A stretch of DNA of 64,000 bases, taken from the NCBI GenBank assembly GCA_034190875.2, contig CM067358.1:56090856-56154855 (forward strand), written 5' to 3'. Position numbers and translations under genes: made by a program. This DNA comes from Urechis unicinctus (lineage: Eukaryota > Annelida > Polychaeta > Xenopneusta > Urechidae). Below, one piece after another: positions 36,960 to 57,100 of the stretch; positions within the stretch are counted from its first letter, which is position 1, and each line of letters starts with the position of its first letter. The notes beneath the pieces were generated by a model. The model was not told the DNA's origin. It searched no databases and saw only the letters and a program-made list of their open reading frames with translations.

Positions 36960-38350
36960 GACTGACCATGGTGTTTCAGCATAACTGCACATTCTTAGCA
37001 TGGAATATTTTTGCCCACATAATGCCAACTACGAAGGAAGCATGATGCCACGAAAATATTTTGCTTGGATTCAGTTGATGAATATCATCGCCACCAGTAA
37101 TCATCCGGTGCATAGAATCGTATTAAATCCAGCGATAATCCATGTCTATTTCTTTCTAATGATAAAGGAAAACTCCTTGTGTCCCGATTACGTATTGTGG
37201 ATAAATTAACTAAAATGATAATGGTTTCTCTGCGTTCATTTCAGACACTCACCGCGCACACTCTATACGTGAATGCTTTACACATTTCTCTAGCTATTTG
37301 GCTTCCATAGAGCTGAAAATTATTTAGCGCAAATGTGCTTTCTGACGTTTTCTGCGCTTGTAGGGATTCATCCTACAGGAAGTCGCTGAATTTATCACAG
37401 GGCTTGAATATGTGGCCGAGTGTATGCCAAACAAATCGACTTGTGCTGAAACCCAACATCCCCGTGATAATGACCAAGGCTAAACAAACACTGTGATTCA
37501 ATAAGATGCCTTATGTAGGCTTCACAAATTTTATCATAGTTGTGATTGCAATATATGGCCATTAATTTGATTTCGACTGAATAATATTCATGCATTAACT
37601 GATGCAATTTGAAAAGTAACACCGACCATACGATTCACTGACCATAAGTGGCCTTCGTAAATGATAAGGAGTGCACTGATAGTCTCGTTGTTTTTTGGGA
37701 GTATAGCATTGTGAGATAACGGCTTGTGATGAAATAAATTTATATACCTGAAGCTCAAAGCCCAACGCGCAAACCCTCTATTATTGATGTCAAGCTTAAA
37801 GCAGGGTATGCATAGCCTCGTCGCCGTCGCTCTGGAAGTGTCCTTCGCTGGAAACGGTCTGCATGTTACAAGGTGAATATGTATAATAACCCGTCAGAAA
37901 TATTTATACAACCTGGCCCGCGCAAGCAAGCATCATACCTTAACGAATACAGAGGGAATAGCATTGATAACACTAATGATGTTGCACCAGCGGTTAAACC
38001 CATCCATTAGATCAAGAAGATATTCTGCACATTCGATTCCACGAGAGAAATGTGTCGTGACAGTTGACATTACAACCCCGACCAAGTACTTCCATAGAGC
38101 GACAATATCATGATCAGAAATTGTCGTCTCACGGCTTAGAACACCATCATGGCATAGCTGACACTGGGGTGCTAGTGTGCCCGCGTCTAGAGACTGTCAG
38201 TAGCAAATATGGAGTTTCAGTAGGCAGGCTATGCTGTTGCTGCTGTGCTAGTTTCATTGTGATTAGTTCCTTGTGTCGTCCAGCAATTAGAACCTACAGA
38301 GCCAACCGACGCGACCTTAAAACTTTGTACTGCTTTCAATTGTGAATATG
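36960..38350 (+). repeat. Segmental duplication copy 2, block 1
   Basis: Partner of 27016-28060 in the same orientation. The match begins near TGACCATGGTGT/TGACCGAATGGTGT and runs beyond CTTGTGTCGTCCAGC. Copy 2 is about 350 bp longer, with extra sequence mainly around 37720-38060. The 93-codon frame at 38064-38345 lies here and is not conserved in copy 1. Confidence 0.88.
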
Positions 38351-38599
38351 TAAATCAATGGCAAGCTCTATAAAGTGGATGGTGAAGAATTTTTCGCATT
38401 ATTTTGAGACACAATATTTTATGATGGTGCCACGACCACAAAAGGACTGTTATTGTGAGGTCAAGACAGCGAATTTCATGGAACTATACATTTTATTAAT
38501 AATATTCTGTTTTGCTGTTATATACAGCAGACTAATCTTTTTCATAGTTTTTTTTCGGAATTCTTGTCAGTCTGCTGCGCATAGATAAAGCTCGACCGT
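38351..38599. other. Short junction segment in copy 2
   Basis: About 250 bp separating blocks 1 and 2 in copy 2, versus 3.3 kb in copy 1. A 76-codon frame covers it (38358-38588) without a recognised family. No excision footprint could be identified. Confidence 0.5.
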
Positions 38600-40210
38600 G
38601 TAGCTAGTGATATTACCTGTACTATGGGCAACATTTTGCATTTCGTGACACTGCCATTATGAACGAAATTTTCAGGCATTTCGAATTATGCATAGTGAAC
38701 TGAATTAAACATAAAATGGCCAATTTGGGAGTTCTTAGAAACTTTCTTAAGCTAGTACGGGTGCGAATTTCACAAGTAGCTGCGCCTTGCCTCGATTCTA
38801 GGGAGAAAAAGTAATGAAGTCTAAAACGGATGCGACACTTTGGAATACCTAATAGGGCTGCATCCTGGCGAAGGAATATAGAACCTGCCGAATTTAAGCA
38901 AATTGCACAAACAATATGAACAATAATTTATGCGACCGCAATCGACATGTAAAACAATCAATATATTGTGTCATACTGGAACTGTAATCTGAAACATGAG
39001 TCTAGCTATCAACTGCTCTTTATGAAAGCGCCAGTAAATTCCGGACGCACCTGCTCAACAAAATGACAACATATATACAGCAATGCAAGGAGGTCATCAA
39101 ATAGGTACTAATGCATTAAATGGTTCATATGTTTCTCCTTGGGCACGGCTAACTCATCACTTAAAATGCATTCCAAACAAAACCAATAGATCATTCATAT
39201 TGGCGTATCCGCGGCCCTTTTTCTAAGCCAAACATGATTTCCTATATATGTCTTTCAAGCGTATTGAATGGTTAATGCAACAATCATCCTACTTACAATT
39301 ATGCTTGAAAAAATACAAGCGAATCAATTTCTTCAATGGAACGGCTTTTCCACGTTGCCAAGCACGTGTAATGTGTAAAGGGTCATATACGGTTACCTTG
39401 CGTTATAGCAATCGTGTTCTGTTAAGGAAACCAGAATGGAGCAAGCATTCGTTTTGCCTTGTGTACGCCATGACATCTTGAATTCGTTATTCTTCAAGTC
39501 ATTCATAAGTGATCATAGATATGTTCCCGGATCGTTGCACAAAACGTTATGTCCGGATTATTTTGATACCGCTCCGTGTATTGACGTAATGCCTTTAAAG
39601 TGACCCTCGGTTGGTTAATTAAGGATACTTAATGAGAAACATCTTTTATCCCGTAGTCGAGTCATTGCCCAGAATCGGTTGATCTAAATCCATATCACAA
39701 GGTACTTCACCTGTTTCGACCAGAGACGATGTTCAGTCAACAGGGGCCCTGACGCAACCATGTGCTGATGGAGAGGTCGACTGGTTGACTATGTAACTCT
39801 TGTGTGATCTGGTTTTGTCCAAATGCTCTTCCGCAATGCCGATTAACCAATTTGATCAATTTGATCACATTAAGCACGAATAAGAAGGTCATGAAGATGT
39901 TTTATTGATATCTTAAACCGTTTTACTCTATCCAAGAGTTCCTGCTAGGAAAGCGAGAGCTGCTGCTTACTTACGTCATACTAGTTAAGTTTCTCGCCTT
40001 GTTTTTCTGTTAAATAAGGGTACAGACGAAATGGTGACTGAGCTCATTTCGCCCTTGATAGCCCGGGTCTCCACATGCACTCGGCCGGCCTTTATGCTGT
40101 TTAATTTAGTCCTGTGCTCAGTGCATGGCGCCTCCTATTCATATGGCTAATGACGATATTAGTTTCTACAATGACACGATTGCAACACCATCGTCATTTA
40201 TCAATAGATA
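38600..40210 (+). repeat. Segmental duplication copy 2, block 2
   Basis: Partner of 31330-32720, same orientation, running from TACTATGGGCAA through GAGAGCTGCTGC (about 39955) to CTACAATGACACGATTGCAAC (about 40168). Relative to copy 1 it has an extra stretch of roughly 100 bp after 39975 and several smaller indels. Confidence 0.88.
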
Positions 40211-41860
40211 CCGCCCCTATACTAATTGGCTTCACACTTTGTAAACAAAACACCGAAGAGGTCAAATAGTTTCCTGTTTTATCGCCTACACTCCGCCACT
40301 GATCCTGTAATAAAGAGCGCCTCGATCACGCCATGTTAAGTTTATGTGTCACAATTGAGCGGATGGACTAAGCAGTCTAGTAGTACCGACATATCAAGGT
40401 GGTTTGGTCCACATAACATGTTCATTATAAATCATTCTCTTTTCGTCCACGTGCCATGCCATTCCATACGTTGTTGTAAGTACATTTGCCAATGACGTGA
40501 AGCATAAGCTGCTTACTTGTGATCTCACGGCACCCTAAGAGTTTATAAGTGGTTCGTATGAGAGCCCCACAAGCGCCCAGGTGTTATTTCCTTCTTTTGT
40601 ACTGCCACTCATTACAGAGTTACGACTCCCAAGCTTTCATGAGAGTGAACCTAGCTATTCACGCACATGAGTTTACATGGCTGGCATATTTGAAAATGAA
40701 CAATGTGCGTGTTAGCATAATACATGTTGTGGGTGTTGGATTTCAAGAGACGTCCTTGGAGTACCAGTTGTGCACAATCTAATCATCCAATATTGAACAC
40801 AGGATAAAATAATCTTTTAAAGGAGGATAGCTAATCAAGTATTCAGATCGACTAACATTTGACCCATTGCCTTTCATTGGAAGTGAGCGGTAGAACGGCC
40901 AACTAGGAGGCCAATGACAGACTGACAACCATCCATCCGTAATTGATCATCTTGAACGCGTGTTTTACTATGCATTTTGACATCTAATTATAACAGAAAA
41001 ATGATGAAAGACAGGCTGAACCAGGAAATTGTTTTAGCTTGAAAGAGATAAATGCAGAGAACAGGGAGGTCTTACATAAGTACAAAAAAAAAACTGACTA
41101 CAATATAAACGATGAACGAATCTCCAGCTCGTGTCAAATCTTAGGCGTCGTTGTTAGTAGCTATATCTTATATTCGCTTACTGTCATTTGCAGATACTCG
41201 ACAGGGAATAGGAGTCAACTGACATTTCGTAAACCCCACTGTTTTTTCCGTTTCCTATAAATTTGGCCATGCTGCTTCAGCACGAAAATAACTTTGACAA
41301 TTGATCTTTCCGTAGTGTTTATCTCTGTCGCCTTAACTAGATAACTTACAGATAAACAGCTCTCTGCTATATCACATAAAATATCAGTCACTAGGAGGAT
41401 CCAGACTAGCTGATGTTAAAAACCACGAGGCGATTTATTGATGGCATGCGTTGACATTTAGTTAAACTGAGCAAATCCGTATAGGAGCTATCCTCTCGAG
41501 AAGAAGTTCAATAGAATTTCAGAACCTGCATATCAGAATGTGTAACCGTCTTGTAGGTTGTTTTGTACCAATTATGAACGCATACGGTCACTGCTTTAAT
41601 GGGAATAACTTTAACACCTGCACAGCGGTATGATATTAGGCCATGTTATGATTATGGCGGCATACAAATGAAGACATAATGCAGAAAGGCAATCTTGTTT
41701 TTATCGTCGCTTACTGTGCGATGCGTTGGGGTACCACTATTTCAAAGAGCTAAATGAGAACATTGATGTGCGATGTTAGAGTTAATTAGGGGAAACAGCG
41801 ACCGAAATACGATATAACATAAGTTGCGCAAATGACAAAATTTTGGGGGGTAGGAATAGG
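40211..41860. other. 1.6-kb segment present in copy 2 only
   Basis: Between blocks 2 and 3 copy 2 has about 1.65 kb, where copy 1 has about 110 bp (32721-32829). No gene is recognised (maximum 77 codons). It is either an insertion into copy 2 or a loss from copy 1. No terminal repeats were seen by eye. Confidence 0.55.
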
Positions 41861-41861
41861 A

Positions 41862-41970
41862 GGGTTGTGTCGGGTATAGTAGCGCAGGTCGTAATTGCCA
41901 ATGTTGTTAATTAAGTGCTTGGTTTGCAATGGAAATTAATCAGCAGATGCAATAACAATGCCACCTAAGA
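41862..41970 (+). repeat. Segmental duplication copy 2, block 3
   Basis: Partner of two pieces of copy 1 (32830-32905 and about 33343-33375), here adjacent to each other. It is followed about 260 bp later by the (TA)n array at 42231, just as copy 1 is followed by its (TA)n array. Confidence 0.6.
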
Positions 41971-42227
41971 GCACACCAATCTCTATCTATTAAAATTCAC
42001 CGAGAACTCACGATGGTTAGCATCTAGTCATCCTAGATTGCAGATCTAGCGCGATTATTTTAATGAGCAGTGTCACTGAGCTGCAGTGATAACGAATTGA
42101 TTGACGTTTCCATTGTTGGAGTGCATTGCCACGACGCGATAAACCGAGTCATAGTCACCCACTACTGACACGTTTAATGAAATGTCGAGCACAAGATGTG
42201 ATACGAATGTGGGCAGAGTATTAACAT

Positions 42228-42230
<3 letters not shown>

Positions 42231-42261
<31 letters not shown>

Positions 42262-42280
42262 TATATATATATATATATAT

Positions 42281-42368
<88 letters not shown>

Positions 42369-42418
42369 ACCTCTTTATATATATATAGATATATATTTAT
42401 ATATATATATATATATAA

Positions 42419-42465
<47 letters not shown>

Positions 42466-42483
42466 GTATATATGTATATATAT

Positions 42484-42521
<38 letters not shown>
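42231..42521. repeat. (TA)n microsatellite, interrupted
   Basis: About 290 bp of TA with ATAGATAT, ATATATGGACCTCTTTATAT (about 42362) and TATGTATA interruptions. It lies directly left of the 21-bp inverted repeat element. Confidence 0.98.
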
Positions 42522-42522
<1 letters not shown>

Positions 42523-42542
42523 TGACAGATCTGATCTGACAT

Positions 42543-42630
<88 letters not shown>

Positions 42631-42684
42631 ATCTCTATATATCTCTATATATATATATATAAAATGTCAGATCAGATCTGTCAA
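42522..42684. repeat. Foldback unit: perfect 21-bp inverted repeat around (TA)n
   Basis: The arm at 42522-42542 (beginning TTGACAGATC) is the exact reverse complement of 42664-42684 (ending GATCTGTCAA). The interior is (TA)n with a few TCTA variants, so the whole 163 bp can fold on itself almost end to end. It resembles a tiny foldback/MITE-like element whose interior is a microsatellite, or a palindrome made by template switching at the TA tract. No clear target-site duplication is present: the left flank is TATAT and the right flank is GCTCG. Confidence 0.9.
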
Positions 42685-49883
<7,199 letters not shown>

Positions 49884-49918
49884 AATATATATATATAGAT
49901 ATATATATATATATATAT

Positions 49919-50001
<83 letters not shown>

Positions 50002-50074
50002 ATATATATCTATAGATATATATATGTATATATATCTATATATATATATAGATATATATAGAGATATATCTCTA

Positions 50075-50125
<51 letters not shown>

Positions 50126-50139
50126 ATATATATATATAT
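49884..50139. repeat. (TA)n microsatellite with GATA/TCTC interruptions
   Basis: About 255 bp of TA broken by ATAGATAT, ATAGAGATAT, TATCTATAG and CTCTATCTCTC variants. It directly abuts the first copy of the following tandem duplication. Confidence 0.98.
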
Positions 50140-50570
50140 ATGGTTTTTCCATTGATTAGCATAAGGATCTAATTTACTCGTTGATATATTGCGGAACCAA
50201 ATATATATCAACCTCGCTATGTACCTATATATCACAGTTGATGATAGGTATAAATGCTAGAGGTAAGTGAAATGAGTATTAACATATATATCGTAGCAGG
50301 TACAGGGATATGAAATTGTAGAATATGACCGAAATAAAGAAATTAACTGGAATTGCCAACTGCATATGACAGTGATCTCTCATTATGCATATGCAATTAT
50401 CAATGTTTGTATATTCATGTATGCATGTGCATACCGGATTTAGTAATATACAGCTTAATGGCTTCTTGACAGCAATATTCTATTTTGCTATCCATTTATA
50501 TATCCATATTTTATACAATACATATTATTGTTATGGCATCATCACGATATACTAACATCACACACCTTAT
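50140..50570 (+). repeat. Tandem duplication, copy A (431 bp, TATA-islanded)
   Basis: Begins ATGGTTTTTCCATT directly after the (TA)n array. It matches copy B along its entire length, but at about a dozen sites copy A has TATA or ATAT where copy B has a different stretch that is 1 to about 35 bases longer. Shared landmarks include GCGGAACCAAAT, TCAACCTCGCTATGTACCTA, CACAGTTGATGAT, GCTAGAGGTAAGTGAAATGA, GACCGAAATAAAGAAATTA and CTTAATGGCTTCTTGACAGC. Between the indels the sequences are almost identical. No coding function is evident. Confidence 0.93.
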
Positions 50571-51138
50571 ATGGTTTTTCCATTAAATTAGCTATCCACC
50601 CATGGCCCTGCTAATTTACCGTTGATAGGAACAAAGGCGCTCACCATAAATCGAGGCGCATTGCATTGCGGAACCAAATGCTTTCTGACTGCGCACTTGA
50701 TCAACCTCGCTATGTACCTATTACCATGTCACAGTTGATGATGAGGTAGTTGCTCCCAAATGCTAGAGGTAAGTGAAATGAGAATTAACATATTTGTACT
50801 CGGTAGCAGGTTACAGGGATATGAAATTGTAGAATAGGCAATGCCTGACCGAAATAAAGAAATTAGCTGGAATTGCCAACTGCAAGGCCTACTGACAGTG
50901 ATCTCTCAAATAAAACCATGCACAATGCAATTATCAATGTTTGTGTATTCAAACATCGTGTATGCATGTGCGGCTACCGGATTTAGTAATATGACAGCTT
51001 AATGGCTTCTTGACAGCAATGGTTCTACTTTTGCTATCCGTTTACTTCCATAATTTAGTCCGTGGGACAATGTCCACATGATTATTGCTCCCCCAGTTAT
51101 GGCAATCAGTGACGATAACTAACATCACACACCTTATC
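50571..51138 (+). repeat. Tandem duplication, copy B (568 bp)
   Basis: Begins with the same ATGGTTTTTCCATT word and ends with TAACATCACACACCTTAT, as copy A does. A further partial echo follows: ATCCACCCATGGCCCTGCT near 50594 recurs as ATCCACCTATGGCCCTGCT near 51207, suggesting remains of a third copy start. Copy B is about 137 bp longer than A because of the scattered indels. Confidence 0.92.
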
Positions 51139-52610
51139 CAGCATGGTTGCACCTCGGCAACTATTACCTGCCTTGGCATATACGAAGTTTTGCTCTGTGA
51201 CAATATCCACCTATGGCCCTGCTTTTGATCTGTATCGATAGCAAGGTAAGATATATCCCTGGTTCACAGGGGACTAGCACACACTTCTACTATGCCTGTT
51301 ACAAGTTATGTTCTATCAAGCCTCGCAGTCCTGACACTTTAAGACATCTAGGACATCAACTCATCTTCTGGTTTAAACCAAGGACTAGGTCACAACTAAA
51401 GCATAGCAGCTTCTCGCATCGTCCTGTCGTTTATGAACTTATTACAACCCATGATATTCATAGCACGCTATGCATTCTGACTCAAAACCAGCCAAAAAGT
51501 AATGGTTTTAGTCGTACACTTCTGTATAAATGCCACAATCTATATCACTTGAATGTCACTTAATCCCGTTAAGTTGTCAAACATTGGCAATATATTTAAC
51601 TGAAAATAAACCATAATGAGATCATGATGAAGTGGCAAAGGATTCGCCTATCATAAACCCATACTCATGTTTGCACCAGACGTTACAGATATCTACTCAA
51701 ATCTACTGCAATCAATGACGGAAGGCTTTACGTCAGTTAATCCAGTTAAGTTAAATTGGCAATACTTCAAAGGATAAGCTTCGACGGATAATAAACCCTC
51801 ATGTTAGAGTGGTATACAAAGGCAATATGACGGAAGGCTTGTCGCTGGTACTTAAAGCAGGCGTCGCAATCATCCGTCGCAATCATCTCATCAAGCACCC
51901 TGACAATATCATGATGTTGCTGAAAGTGACATAAAACCCATGGTACGACTGCTTTCAGCAATATATTGATGCTAATAACTCATAGAACCACCAAGTACGA
52001 TATGTTATAACCATAATCAAAGCGTCGTTAGAAAAAAGCGTATTCACTAAACAAATGGACCCAAAGCCTATGTCTTACAAACACTTTGCTTAGCTGTTCA
52101 TATTAATCAACAGTGCTAAGTGTAATATTCCCAAGCAGAATACGTCTTGTTAATCCTTTTGCTCACAAAAATCATACTTGTGATAGCTCGGAAAGCGATG
52201 AGTTATAAAGTATATTGTGATTTAGACATTAATAAAGAGCAGTTTCATAGAATGGATTCCTTGGAATCAATAACTGAATTGATTCTACTATTAGTATTTG
52301 AACGGAATGCCCCGAGCAAATTCCGATTTAAAACGGTAAGAATATCGAGAGCAGAGTGGCTTCTAGGCATTACATCACCGAGTATCACCTGATTGTACTT
52401 GCTGTAACATCGTCACATTATATTAATAAGTAGCTTGTAGCAACAGGTGAAATCAAGCTGAGCATTTATTCATATTTAGACCAAGTGCCGACTGAACTAA
52501 CCAGAAAATTGTTATCTATAAAACTAAGCTAACAATTAGTTCGCCTTTGACGTAACTTCTGGCATTTGCGTTATGAGTAACATGGGAAAGTCATTCGAGC
52601 ATTTTTCAAC
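51139..52610. other. Intergenic sequence, nothing firmly recognised
   Basis: The 116-codon plus-strand frame at 51213-51563 begins inside the echo of the preceding duplication and has no recognised family. Small internal repetition is visible: TTGTCAAACATTGGCAATAT near 51575 resembles TTAAATTGGCAATAC near 51748, and ACGGAAGGCTT occurs at about 51718 and 51829. Confidence 0.45.
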
Positions 52611-52823
52611 TACGATTAGATTAACGCATCGATAGAACTTTGGTGCAGTATACCTCTGATCCATCGATGATGTTGAACAGCAGAGTTCTATATTGAAGGA
52701 AATAGACTAGCTTGAGTAGCCGTTAAATGATTATTGTTGCTTGGTCATTGACTGACAAACTCTGCAATCTTTATTACGTGCTAATAAAGTCCATTTAGAT
52801 CCTTATGCGGACAACACAGTCGA
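52611..52823 (+). repeat. Direct repeat, left copy (213 bp)
   Basis: Matches 53963-54181 from TACGATTAGAT to CACAGTCGA at roughly 90% identity by eye. It contains an AATAAA word near its right end. The two copies bracket 1.14 kb. A terminal-repeat element is conceivable, but the termini are not TG...CA, no primer-binding site was recognised next to the left copy, and no target-site duplication was seen. Confidence 0.9.
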
Positions 52824-53962
52824 GCTGCCATTAGCAACATCAGTGCCCCCGCTTTGCAGGGAGTTTCTAGCATTATCTACGCGTGTCTTAAAAAGAGCAA
52901 AGTTTGTCACATCAGATGACGCATGCATAGATAGAAAATGCAGTCTGAAGTTTTGGTTGGCTTGCAGCTCATGAGCTCTGAACAATAAACGATGTAATTG
53001 TGTTGAAGTCAAGAATAAAAACTCTCGCCTCCACATTTCCCGATTAAAGTTGTTTGAGAGGACAGGCAACACAACGCCTGGATAAAGCATTTAATATTCC
53101 CTGGCTTATGAGAAGGCATGTTTACTTCGTCCTAGAAAGCAGTCGTTCATTCAGTTCCGATTATGTTAGGAGTACTTTCATAGTTATAGTAGCTTCGTTC
53201 GTTTGTCTCGTAATTGATAATAACTTTGTTATTGGGACATAATATATAGCTGGGTATATGACATGTATAAGCCATAACAATGAGAGGATCGTCTTATATG
53301 CGACCACAACTACGTGACTGGTGCACATATCTGACATATTGCACGATCAAGCCCGTGCGCGTCATTGTTTATTGGTCAACTGAACCCTTTTATGAGATAA
53401 TACAACCTCTGCAGGTGGGAGACGGGGTAAGCTGGTCACCGTACAGAAGTAAATTGGGCAAAGCTCGTAACGAGCACACACGTGGTATATCAGAGGCGAT
53501 GTAATGCATCATCTTTAAAGTTGTAATGTCAGGATCAGGAATGTGATGGTGTGTCTGACGCATTTAATTGCAACCAGAGCTATTGTGATTCCGTGCAAAG
53601 GTTTTATTGTAATCTTGGAAAACATGGCGTGTTTGTCTCATTTACAGATGATTGCATTTCGGTCCCATCAATGACCATCGCGTCTGTGTGTAGTATGTGC
53701 TGATGCGATTGTCTTCAGCCAGATGTGCGTTGATGCTTCCTGGTCACAGACCAAGCATACATGAGATGACCCATCTCCCTGTTGACGTACGTGCTTCATA
53801 TCATCTATGGATATATTTTAAATATGTGCATCTGTATATCTGGCAATATGAGTCGGGTTGCGGAACAGAATATGTCACTGAATAATGCTTGAAATGCTAA
53901 TTCATCCAATGACTGAGCAGTTCATTGTAGATAATGAAGAACTAAGACCAATAGCAATACCT
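52824..53962. other. Segment between direct repeats
   Basis: 1.14 kb without a recognised gene. The longest frames are 95 codons (minus, 52803-53090) and 74 codons (plus, 53280-53504). It shows no motif linking it to a known mobile element. Confidence 0.5.
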
Positions 53963-54181
53963 TACGATTAGATGAACGCATCGATCGAACTTTGGTGCAG
54001 TATTCCTCTGATCCATCGATGATGTTGAACAGCAGAGTGCCATATCCATAGCGAAGGCAATAGACTAGCTTGATTAGCAGTTAAATGATTATTGTTGCTT
54101 GGTCATTGACTGACAAACTCTGCACCTTTTATAACGTGCTAATAAAGTCCATTTAGATCCTTATGCGGGCAACACAGTCGA
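53963..54181 (+). repeat. Direct repeat, right copy (219 bp)
   Basis: Partner of 52611-52823 in the same orientation. Differences are mostly single substitutions plus a few short insertions (for example around 54040-54055), so the duplication is younger than the 27/37-kb one. Confidence 0.9.
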
Positions 54182-57100
54182 TAATAGAAACGCCTGATAA
54201 ACATTACCTTAGCAGCATGTGATACAATTTATGCTTTGGTCTGAAATAAAGGCGAAGAGTTAAGTCACAGAAAAATTTGTTTCTTATATAATTCAAACAA
54301 AGGATATTATACGATGAGCATGTGGCATTGTTTTGTTGTGACTTTGGGCTGAGCAAATAACGCTACATATGTATGAGTTGCGCATATGGCGTTAGACACA
54401 TTCATTGCTTGAGAATCAATCGTCAGAGAATCTGCGTTTCTGTATCAATGGTAGGCGCCGTTGGTCTTAACGGCCAAGGATTTCGGTATCATTGGTTAAC
54501 GTACAAGGTAGCTTTGTGTTGCTACCGGAAGACCAACAGTTATATAAACTTTAATATACATCATAAGCATTGCAGCCAAGAAAACTATCGCAACATTTGC
54601 ACATCAGTGAAGATGCTTCCGCATTTCACCTAAGTAAAATAGCTTACATATGTGAGAGTTAGAAAAATAATACAGACGTGTATAATATCCAAATTGTTTG
54701 AGTTTAAAAATTGACTGAGAATAAATAAAAACGCATATCCAGTTGACCTGAAAGCATACATGTTTACCATTTCGAACAACTAAACATTATTCTTGTATTT
54801 CCAACCCCTATCGAACCATGTTGAATAGTATCCTGGTTTATCTACATTGCTTTTTTTGGGAGTCCAAATTGGCATTGGCAATGTTGTCATTAAAGAACAG
54901 CACATTTATCGTGTACTTTTTCTCGACTAGTAAGACACGGGGAACTTATTTCGTAAGCATTCTACGCAGCATTCAAACAGTTGGTGTTTGGTGTGTGTGT
55001 CGGCGTCTTATCTCACTCGGAATGCAACGCATGCAAACAGCTAAAGGGCGTTTGACATTCCCAGAGGCATACAACGGGAGGTTATGAAAGCAAGATGTGC
55101 CATGGACCATATTGTACTGTAATTTGTTGGTATCGTAATACAAAATATAAATGCATGTTTATTGGCGTAAGAAGGATCGGCTTTATATTGTTACTGTAAA
55201 ACTGACCCCCGCCTAGTTGCATTTGTAATCTGTATGGCTTCATCATATCGATGCGTTATTGTGCAGTGATTGCTCGCCTGCAACATGTAACTAAACCAAA
55301 ATTATGTTAGTCATGATAGTGATGTAAGTGGCTGAATATGTGTTCAAAGATAATCACAACACGTAAGTAAATCATCCGACTTATTGCAAACGATACAAAT
55401 TAGAATCAGGCACGACACCGTGTTAGTGCAGATGACGATTACATTGCCCCTAAGAAACCAGTTTCAATTTTTTGCTGGCGTTTACTTTAACTGGCCGAGT
55501 GCAGATATTAACAAGGAACTAAGTGACGTATGTGATATATAATTGGCGACATTGATAATCTACTGCACAATTCGTTTTGCGCATTTCAAACAATAGGATT
55601 CTTACCGATTGTGTCATTTTTAAAAATTAGCTATATATGGCTCCCATTCCTAACAAATAAACGCACAGCTGATGAGCCTTCTACGACCTAACCTGCGTTT
55701 ATTAAGCGGACCGGTTGGACGTTTTGTCGTTGCTCCAGATCCGTGTTGGTGAACATGTAAACTGGCCTTTATAAAGTGGGCAATAGATAGGCATAAGGTA
55801 TGCGCATTATCAGGTGGTGTCATTTGGGATATCATTTCCGTACAGGTTTATACAGGTTAGAAACATCAATCTGTGACAACAATATCATAGATGCTTGCCG
55901 AGCTTTCTCGTACGATTGTTGGTATATTTCCGTATTGTGACTACTCGTTTGGGCATAAATCTCATCAATAGACGTCAACATAATCTGCGGTTAGGCTACT
56001 TTTTAGAGGCCAAGCAATATCTCATTTACCGTTTAATGGAAGTTATAAACATCTGTAGGTGTTCTATAACGCAGAAGTCATACAATGGAGCAATCGAACG
56101 AGGCTTTTCGTTGCTTTCAACACGATGGAAAGTGTAGATTTTGGCGGATGCAACAATGTTACGGTAAATATACCACGATTCACAAGCAACTTTCCGAGAG
56201 GCTTCACTGAAGACAGTCTAGTCTTAAATTAGCGAGTCAGCGTCTATTGTGTAATGACATACCCTAGCCCCAGCAGCGCGATTGTTGCAGTTCATCTAGG
56301 TTACAGGTATGTGCCACACTCAATCGCATTATTCACAGCCGCAGGTTCGCTTTGTTGTTGAATGAATGTTGTATGAGATCGCTGTTGAACAACCTCAGTA
56401 CTGTATCATTGTAGATTAATGTTATCCTCAATAATTGATTACAAAGAAATAACCTGCAGGCTTATGTCATGCAACTAACTGTACAGGGCTACTCTGGACG
56501 TATATGACATCATTGTTCCGCCGTTAAACATAACAAATGACCACTGCGACGCATATACTACGCTCGAGTGTATTAGCATGCTTTTATTGTTAAACTTTGT
56601 CAACCGACATAAACAGCCAGCTTATATTGATACACGGTGTCCATCCAAAGCGCAGTCCATTCTATTCGCGAAACTTATGCGGGCAAAAGTTATAAGAGTT
56701 TTACCTGCAAATAAGAAATGTTTTATATCTGCGTCATAAACGTTGCAAGCTATTGCCTGATAAGGAAGTGCGCAGCATGTATCCATCAAAACTATCTCAG
56801 TACTTGACTGATTTATTGCTCAGAGAGAGACGGTCATATACGTGATGCTCAACTATTGGCTCACTATTAAAAATATGTATTGCGTGCACAACGTCATGAC
56901 ATCATTCATTCACGTCAGGGAACACGGATAAAAGAGACAGCGCGTGTGGAAAAAAAGAAGTGAGGTATAAGAGACCATGGTCGAAAGGGGCTGAAATGAA
57001 GTAGGACTGATATGGAGGTTGAAAACAACCAGACGATGAAACTTGCTGTTATGGCAAATTCTGGCTGAGAGGCAAGGCATTTCAATATGCACTAATTAGG

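Noticed and set aside
51213-51563. 116-codon frame
   Set aside because: Begins inside an echo of the 50.6-kb duplication and has no recognised family; likely chance.
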